Origin: Chloroflexota bacterium
GTDB taxonomy: Bacteria > Chloroflexota > Anaerolineae > B4-G1 > SLSP01
Assembly (NCBI GenBank): GCA_009908585.1
Contig: JAAAOZ010000456.1
Location: forward strand, 1 to 9,183
Length of the DNA stretch: 9,183 nt
Direction of reading: 5' to 3'
The notes under the pieces: model-generated
The model's database searches: none
What the model was told of the DNA's origin: nothing
The model's input: only the letters and a program-made list of their open reading frames with translations
Part shown: positions 4,091 through 9,183 of the stretch, one piece after another
Layout: every line of letters starts with the position of its first letter
Numbering within the stretch: the stretch's first letter is position 1
Position numbers and translations under genes: made by a program

Positions 4091-7000
4091 ATGGCCAAAT
4101 CAAATAAGAATAAATCTGGGAATGAGGTGCGCGAGCGCACGGAGGCGCTACTGGATCAAGCGCCGGCAGCCTTGGAGGCGATGCCGGGCGAGGAGATCCA
4201 GGCGCTAATCCGCGAGTTGCACGCTCAGCAGGTCGCGTTATCCAAAGAGAATGAGGCATTGCGAAACGAACTGAACGAGATCTCCGAATCTACGCCTAGC
4301 GCACCCCAGACAGAGGCCGCGCTCAGGACATTGCGCGAAAATGAGCAACAATTCCGCAAGATATTCGAGGGCGCGCAAATCGGCATCGCCATCGTCGATG
4401 TGGACGAGACTATTCAAGCGGTTAATCCATTTCTATGCCGCTGGCTCGGATATATTGAGGAGGACATACAAGACCTCGGCATCGCAGGCATCACGCATCC
4501 AGAGGACTGGGAAAAAGAGTCGAAAATAATCCAGTCCATCCTCCAAGGAAAATGCAAGGCCGGGCATTTGGAGAAACGGTATATCACAAAAAGCGGCGAG
4601 ATCGTTTGGGGAGATCTGGTCACCACGCTCATCTACGACCAACAAGGCAATCTCTTGTTCAGCGTCGCCACGGTGGTGGATATCACGGAACGGGTGCGAG
4701 CGGAGGAGGCGAAGCAGGCAAGCGAGGAATGGCTCAACCGCATCCTCGAAAGTACTAACGATTTAATCGTAGTCCAAGATACCGACGGGCGCTACCTTTA
4801 CTGCAATGGCTCCAGCTACTATGGATTAGAGCCGGAAGAGGTTCTGGGCACAACTCCCGATGCGTGGTTCCCGCCCGATATGGCCGCGCAAATAATGGAC
4901 AGACTCCATCAAGTGGTTGCAGATGATGAAATCGCAACCTATGAGACGCGCATCAAGTGGCAGGGAGAGACCAACTGGTTCTACAATGAAATGTATCCTA
5001 TGTACAACGATGAGGGCGACCTCGTCGCGGTGGGCACCATTTCCTACAAGATCACCCAGCGCAAGCGGGCCGAAGAAGCTCTGCGCGAGACAGAAGCGCG
5101 TTTCCGGCGGTTTGCCGAGAACGCCCAAGATTTGATCTTTCGCTTAAAATTGCCGGAGAGAACATACTCCTACATCAGCCCGGCGGTGGAGCGCATCTCT
5201 GGCTATCCGCCAAAAGCATTTTACGATAATCCTAAGCTGTTAAGTGAGTTGATCCACCCAGATTCGCAAGCCTATTTTGGGGAAGCGTGGGAAGATCTAA
5301 TGACTAGGGAGGCGCCATCCACGTATGAATTCAAAATCATCCACAAATCCGGCGAAACCCGATGGGTCAATCAGCGAAATGTCCTGATTCATAATAACGA
5401 GGGGGAGATCATCGCCCTTGAAGGCATCGTGACCGACATCACCCAACGCAAGCGGGCCGAAGAGGCGCTGCGCGAGAGCCAAGCCCGGCTCCAGGCAATC
5501 TTGGATCACACCTCCGCCCTCGTCTATGTTAAAGACCTCCAAGGACGCTTTACCCTGGTCAATCGCGCGCTCGAAGAGGCCTTTGAGATCCAACCGGGCG
5601 ATATCCTGGGCAAGACGGTGGACGATCTCTTCCCCACGGACATAGCAGCAGCATATAAGATTCACGACCAACAAGCTCTCCAATTCGGGCGCGCCCTGCA
5701 ATTTGAGGAGACGGCGACCTTAGCGGATGAAGAACAACACACCTTCATCTCCGTCAAGTTTCCTATTGCCGACGCCGATGGCGAGGTCTACGGGCTGGGT
5801 GGGATCTCCACGGACATCACGGAGCGCACGTGGATGGAGGAGGCGCTGCGCTCCGCCGAGAGAGAAAAGGAGATCATTCTCAACACGATGACCGAAAGTT
5901 TCGCCTATTACAACACCGATCTGGAAATCCAGTGGGTCAATCAAGCGAGCGCAAAGTTGGCGGACGTCAAGCCTAATAGATTGGTGGGACGTCATTGCTA
6001 TGAGGTCTGGTTCCAGCGCGAGGAACCCTGCGAGGGATGTCCCGCGCTGAAGGCGCGGGAGACGGGTGAGCCACAGGAGAACATCGTCACCACGAAGGAT
6101 GGACGGGTCTGGAATTTAAGGAGCTATCCCATTTTCAGATCTTACGACGCCGAGGAGAAAATCGTAGGATTGGTGGAATTTGGGGCCGACATCACCGAGC
6201 GGAAAGAGGCCGAGGCCGCTCTGCGCCGCAGCCAAGCGCGCTATCACAGCCTCTTTGAGGACTCCCCCATCTCTCTCTGGGAGGTGGACTACTCCGCTGT
6301 GAGGGCCTACTTAGATGATCTGCGAGCTGCGGGCGTCGAGGACTTCGATAGATATTTCGAACGTCATCCAGAAGCTACGATCCGGTGCGTGACGATGATC
6401 AACCTCATCGATGTCAATCGAGCGACTCTCAACCTCTACGAGACCCAAAATCAAGCGGAATTTTTCCAGAAATTTGAGGCCATCTTCATCGAGGGAGCGT
6501 ATGAGAACTTCAGGAAGATGCTGCTGGCCATCGCTGCCGGCCAGACCAAATTTGAAACTCAGATCGTCCACCAGACGCTCAAGGGCAATATCAAGCACAT
6601 CATCATGAAGTGGCACGTGCTCCCCGGCTACGAGACCTCCTATGCCCGGGTTCTGGTCTCCCTCACGGATATCACGCAACTCAAGCGGGCCGAGGAGGCA
6701 GTGCGGCGTCGCAACCGCGATCTGGCAATGCTCAATCAAGCGGCGCGCACCTTCAACGCTACGCTTGAGCCGGAGCGGGTCTTCGAGAGCGTTTTAGGCA
6801 TCGTGCGCGACCGCTTGAGCGTCACGGCCAGTTCCATCTGGTTGGTCACGCCCCCACCCTCTCACACCTCACGTCCAATCGTTGCCCAGCGCGCGTTGGT
6901 CTGTCATTACTTAGCGAATCCACAGGATGGCAATATCCAAGGCTGGCGCGTGCCGTGGGGCCAAGGGATCGTCGGTTGGGTAGCTGAGCATAACAAAAGC

Positions 7001-7885
7001 GTCTTGATCCCAGATACTCGCGAGGATGCCCGGCACATCAAAGCCGTGGATGAATTCACCGGCATGGAATGTCGTTCCCTCCTCGCCGTCCCACTCAGCG
7101 GGCCGGATGGTATGCTGGGCGTTCTGGAGTTGGTGAATAACGCGCCGCAGAGCTTCAATGAAGCCGATCTGCGGATCGCCGAATCATTGGCTGCGACGGC
7201 CTCCATTGCGATCCGCAACGCCCAACTCTACGATCAGACTCAGCGCGATGCCGACACGAAGACCCTGCTGCTCCGCGAGGTCAATCATCGCGTCAAGAAT
7301 AACCTGGGCGCCATCTTAGGCCTCCTATACGTCGAAGAGCGCCACGCCCCACCAGAGGCTCTGCCGGCCTACACCCCCATCTTAGAACGCCTGACGCGAC
7401 GTGTCACAAGCCTGGCCCAGATCCATAAAATGCTCGCCGCCACCGAGTGGGCGCCGCTGAGGTTGAGCGAACTGGCGCAGAGCATCATCCACCAGACGGC
7501 AAGCGCGATGGCTCACGAGGTGCAAGTTGAATTGGAGGTCTCGCCCTCGCCCATCTGCCTCCCCCCTAACCCAGCGCATCATATAGCATTGATTCTCAAC
7601 GAGCTGACGATCAACACCATAGAACACGCGGTGGCGGGTCGCGACGCCGTGCGGATCGAGCTACAGATCACGCAGAAGGATGAGGATATTATCCTCACTT
7701 ATCTCAGTGACGGCCCTGGGTATCCACCGGAGGTACTGGAAAGTGAAGGCTACAACGCCGGCCTGGACATTATCCAGCGGATGATCACCGATACCTTGCA
7801 GGGCGAGTTGACCCTGCGTAATACCTCAGGCGGCGCAGTCGCGGAGATTCGATTCCAGATTGATGACACGAACATAGATAGTTAG
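4091..7885 (+). CDS. Soluble six-PAS/GAF sensor histidine kinase (HisKA_2 type)
   Basis: This is a 1264-residue cytoplasmic sensor kinase that would autophosphorylate on histidine and pass the phosphate to a response regulator not present here. The start is ATG 4091, eight bases after AAGGA (4078-4082); ATG 4085 is too close to that site. Residues 10-82 are Glu/Ala-rich and probably coiled coil. Six PAS repeats follow at about 85-203, 211-325, 334-455, 463-580, 592-704 and 714-865, most ending in the PAC signature DIT(E/Q)RK and a linker such as RAEEALRE. PAS5 carries Cys636, Cys647 and Cys650 (HCYEVW, EPCEGCPA). PAS6 is a longer variant. The GAF domain is at about 877-1050. HisKA_2 has LLREVNHRVKNN with phospho-acceptor His1066. 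HATPase_c has the N-box NELTINTIEHA (Asn1170, Asn1175), DGPG (Asp1207) and AGLDIIQRM. There are no transmembrane segments. The signal is unknown; PAS4-PAS6 may bind ligands or cofactors. Confidence 0.93.
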   Translation: MAKSNKNKSGNEVRERTEALLDQAPAALEAMPGEEIQALIRELHAQQVALSKENEALRNELNEISESTPSAPQTEAALRTLRENEQQFRKIFEGAQIGIAIVDVDETIQAVNPFLCRWLGYIEEDIQDLGIAGITHPEDWEKESKIIQSILQGKCKAGHLEKRYITKSGEIVWGDLVTTLIYDQQGNLLFSVATVVDITERVRAEEAKQASEEWLNRILESTNDLIVVQDTDGRYLYCNGSSYYGLEPEEVLGTTPDAWFPPDMAAQIMDRLHQVVADDEIATYETRIKWQGETNWFYNEMYPMYNDEGDLVAVGTISYKITQRKRAEEALRETEARFRRFAENAQDLIFRLKLPERTYSYISPAVERISGYPPKAFYDNPKLLSELIHPDSQAYFGEAWEDLMTREAPSTYEFKIIHKSGETRWVNQRNVLIHNNEGEIIALEGIVTDITQRKRAEEALRESQARLQAILDHTSALVYVKDLQGRFTLVNRALEEAFEIQPGDILGKTVDDLFPTDIAAAYKIHDQQALQFGRALQFEETATLADEEQHTFISVKFPIADADGEVYGLGGISTDITERTWMEEALRSAEREKEIILNTMTESFAYYNTDLEIQWVNQASAKLADVKPNRLVGRHCYEVWFQREEPCEGCPALKARETGEPQENIVTTKDGRVWNLRSYPIFRSYDAEEKIVGLVEFGADITERKEAEAALRRSQARYHSLFEDSPISLWEVDYSAVRAYLDDLRAAGVEDFDRYFERHPEATIRCVTMINLIDVNRATLNLYETQNQAEFFQKFEAIFIEGAYENFRKMLLAIAAGQTKFETQIVHQTLKGNIKHIIMKWHVLPGYETSYARVLVSLTDITQLKRAEEAVRRRNRDLAMLNQAARTFNATLEPERVFESVLGIVRDRLSVTASSIWLVTPPPSHTSRPIVAQRALVCHYLANPQDGNIQGWRVPWGQGIVGWVAEHNKSVLIPDTREDARHIKAVDEFTGMECRSLLAVPLSGPDGMLGVLELVNNAPQSFNEADLRIAESLAATASIAIRNAQLYDQTQRDADTKTLLLREVNHRVKNNLGAILGLLYVEERHAPPEALPAYTPILERLTRRVTSLAQIHKMLAATEWAPLRLSELAQSIIHQTASAMAHEVQVELEVSPSPICLPPNPAHHIALILNELTINTIEHAVAGRDAVRIELQITQKDEDIILTYLSDGPGYPPEVLESEGYNAGLDIIQRMITDTLQGELTLRNTSGGAVAEIRFQIDDTNIDS

Positions 7886-7889
7886 GCTT

Positions 7890-7933
7890 CTGCGAGAATT
7901 TCACCTTCCTGAGAAGGCCCACCAGACTCGCAG
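7890..7933. terminator. Nested hairpin between convergent genes, possible bidirectional terminator
   Basis: CTGCGAG (7890-7896) pairs with CTCGCAG (7927-7933), and inside it CCTTC (7904-7908) pairs with GAAGG (7913-7917) around a 4-nt loop. It occupies nearly all of the 53-bp gap between the kinase stop and the HAD gene stop, the expected site for a shared terminator. A T-tract is missing on both sides, so Rho-independent function is uncertain. Confidence 0.4.
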
Positions 7934-7938
7934 CTCTC

Positions 7939-8766
7939 TTAGAATAGCGGGGGGAACAAATCCACCAGTAACTGGGCGACGCCATTCTCCTCATTCGAGG
8001 GCGCGACGCGCCACGCCAATTCTTTCACCTCCGGGCGCGCGTTGCCCATCGCAACGGCGCGCGGGAGCGCTCGAAAGACAGGCAAATCGTTGAGGCTATC
8101 GCCGAAGTAGACGATGTGCTCCGGCGGAATGTCGCGTCGCTGCGCGAAGTGCAACAGCGCCACGTCCTTGCGCGCATCCGGGTGATTGACCTCGAGCCAC
8201 GCGCGCGGCCCCGGCTGGTAGACGACATACGCGCGCTCATCGAAAGCCGCCGCGAGGTCGGGCTGGAGACGCTCCGCACGCTCGCCCGTCTCACAGATCG
8301 AGACCTGGGCCGGCGTTACCTCAAAGAGCGCGTCTATCGCGTCCACCGCCTCAAACGGCTGATAGTCGCGCTCGGCGATCAACTTAGAGACCTCGTGTAT
8401 CGCGGCAGCGCCCTCCTCCGCCGGGAGATAGCGCGTGACCCCATCCGCGCCATAGACCAATGGGACGTAGCCCCGCTCGACGATGAAGTGCGCCGCCTCG
8501 TGCGCCACCGCTGGATCGAGAAAACTGCCAGCATGGATCGCCTCCCCCTCGAGCAGGAAAATGCCATTGAGGCAAATCGCGCTGATGACGCCAATCTGCG
8601 CGACGTAGCGGCGCACGGGCCACGGGTTGAGGCCCGTCACCAGCACAATCTCCACCTCCGCCGCCAACAGCGTTTGCAGCACGCGCAGCGTCTCATCCGT
8701 AAGTTTTCGCTGAGCGTCAGCGAGCGTGCCGTCAATATCGAGCGCAACCAATTGAAAATCAAGCAT
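7939..8766 (-). CDS. Cof-type HAD-superfamily hydrolase (subfamily IIB phosphatase)
   Basis: This is probably a soluble Mg-dependent phosphatase acting on small phosphorylated metabolites (sugar phosphates, nucleotides or cofactors). It has 275 residues, a normal length for the Cof family. Motif I is ALDIDGTLAD, with nucleophile Asp10 and Asp12. Motif II is LVTGLN with Thr44; the usual TGR is changed. Motif III Lys200 is in DARKDVALL. Motif IV is GDSLNDLPVF with Asp223 and Asp227. The family's C-terminal pattern follows: AMGNARPEVKELA and SNEENGVA. The cap domain lies between motifs II and III (about 80-190). The start ATG 8766 has AGGAGG at 8778-8783, 11 bases upstream. The upstream extension to 8805 is not conserved-looking and runs into an inverted repeat. 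The gene stands alone, convergent with the kinase. The substrate cannot be inferred. Confidence 0.92.
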   Translation of the reverse strand: MLDFQLVALDIDGTLADAQRKLTDETLRVLQTLLAAEVEIVLVTGLNPWPVRRYVAQIGVISAICLNGIFLLEGEAIHAGSFLDPAVAHEAAHFIVERGYVPLVYGADGVTRYLPAEEGAAAIHEVSKLIAERDYQPFEAVDAIDALFEVTPAQVSICETGERAERLQPDLAAAFDERAYVVYQPGPRAWLEVNHPDARKDVALLHFAQRRDIPPEHIVYFGDSLNDLPVFRALPRAVAMGNARPEVKELAWRVAPSNEENGVAQLLVDLFPPLF

Positions 8767-8777
8767 GATGATTATAA

Positions 8778-8783
8778 CCTCCT
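8778..8783 (-). promoter_or_regulatory. Shine-Dalgarno for the HAD phosphatase
   Basis: AGGAGG on the minus strand lies 11 bases before the ATG at 8766, a little longer than optimal. A minus-strand TATAAT at 8771-8776 lies between this site and the ATG and is therefore unlikely to be the promoter. Confidence 0.65.
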
Positions 8784-8792
8784 GAATGAGTA

Positions 8793-8870
8793 AGGTGCAA
8801 CGCACTTAAGAAGGCCCCACGGACTTTAATGCGGAGAATACCATGACAAGCCTAAAAGTGCGTTGCACCT
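8793..8870. repeat. Perfect 15-bp inverted repeat upstream of the HAD gene
   Basis: AGGTGCAACGCACTT (8793-8807) and AAGTGCGTTGCACCT (8856-8870) are exact reverse complements separated by 48 nt. Each arm is itself nearly palindromic (GTGC-AAC-GCAC). The near arm begins 26 bases upstream of the HAD ATG. The spacer contains a minus-strand TTGTCA at 8844-8849 that could be part of a promoter, which would place the arms as paired operator sites. Alternatively the 78 bp are a small palindromic mobile element. No flanking direct duplication is evident. Confidence 0.75.
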
Positions 8871-9003
8871 CACAGAACCAAATAGTTATCAAAGATTTCT
8901 CACGCACCAGTCTACCGGAATCAACGGAGAGATCAAGCCGTAAAACCTTTTCCAGATGCGTCATACTTTCCATCCTAATTTTGAAACGAACGCAAGCGAG
9001 ACA

Positions 9004-9032
9004 TTGACCGAATGCAATTTTCATGGTATAAA
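9004..9032 (+). promoter_or_regulatory. Sigma70-type promoter of rnpB
   Basis: TTGACC (9004-9009) and TATAAA (9027-9032) are separated by exactly 17 bp. Transcription would start near 9039-9041, just before the first recognisable RNase P RNA bases. It is the best promoter in the window. Confidence 0.8.
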
Positions 9033-9040
9033 TGATTGTG

Positions 9041-9183
9041 AAATGCTTGAGTTGGCCAGGTGATCGCGCGTTCTTGTCTCTAAATGACAGGGACGTGAGG
9101 AAAGTCCGGACTCCCCAGGGTAGGATGCCGGGTAACACCCGGGCGGGACAACCCGATGGACAGGGCCACAGAAACAGACCGCC
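9041..9183 (+). ncRNA. rnpB: RNase P RNA (bacterial type A), 3' truncated by the window
   Basis: This is the catalytic RNA that cleaves 5' leaders from precursor tRNAs. The sequence follows the 5' third of type A RNase P RNA: GAGTTGGCCAGGTGATCGC (compare the E. coli start GAAGCTGACCAGACAGTCGC), then a P3 helix, then the near-invariant GAGGAAAGTCCGGACTCC (P4 5' strand and flank). CAGGGTAGGATGCCGGGTAA, CACCCGGGCGGG and GGGCCACAGAAACAGACCGC follow, corresponding to the P7-P11 region. The mature 5' end is estimated from the promoter and the alignment, to within about 8 nt. The 3' portion, including the second strand of P4, lies beyond the window. Confidence 0.95.

Noticed and set aside
8116..8793. 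225-codon plus-strand frame
   Set aside because: It is antisense to the HAD phosphatase, whose motifs I-IV are all intact. The plus-strand translation is Arg/Leu-rich with no motif.
8806..9138. 110-codon minus-strand frame upstream of the HAD gene, including a possible 52-codon start at 8964
   Set aside because: It runs antisense to rnpB and its promoter and through one arm of the 15-bp inverted repeat. The ribosome-binding site at 8964 is weak and no family is recognisable.

Overview
This window looks like ordinary chromosome from a GC-rich, free-living bacterium. Coding regions are high in G+C, genes have Shine-Dalgarno sites, the RNase P RNA is bacterial type A, and there is a soluble multi-PAS sensor kinase and a LivJ-type lipoprotein. 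The protein style (HhH-GPD glycosylase, PAS/GAF/HisKA_2 kinase, Cof-like HAD) and the palindrome-rich spacers would fit Chloroflexota (Anaerolineae-like). That placement is an impression, not a demonstration.

Layout. 2-658 (+) is the 3' part of an HhH-GPD DNA glycosylase whose beginning lies outside the window. 747-1871 (+) is a branched-chain-amino-acid-type solute-binding lipoprotein, with two hairpins that share complementary 13-nt arms around its start. 1878-2875 (-) is an alpha/beta hydrolase converging on it with a 6-nt gap. Its reading frame is broken by one base near position 2044, and the catalytic-His end survives in the next frame. 2889-3228 has no credible gene but is dense in inverted repeats, including four back-to-back hairpins. 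3229-3609 (-) encodes a small protein with one C-terminal membrane segment. 3610-4090 is non-coding and contains an AGTC-based tandem repeat and two long inverted repeats in the kinase leader. 4091-7885 (+) is a 1264-residue soluble histidine kinase with six PAS domains, a GAF domain, HisKA_2 and HATPase_c. 7939-8766 (-) is a Cof-type HAD phosphatase, convergent with the kinase, and its upstream region carries a perfect 15-bp inverted repeat. A clear sigma70-type promoter at 9004-9032 leads into the 5' part of rnpB, which is cut by the window end.

The genes do not form an operon or an evident pathway. They are single transcription units in mixed orientation: DNA repair, uptake, a hydrolase, signalling, a phosphatase and RNase P. 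The kinase has no response regulator and the binding protein has no permease or ATPase in the window. I found no CRISPR, phage, transposase, toxin-antitoxin or defence genes. The least explained material is the structured non-coding DNA at 702-816, 2915-3128, 3636-3701, 3846-4020 and 8793-8870.
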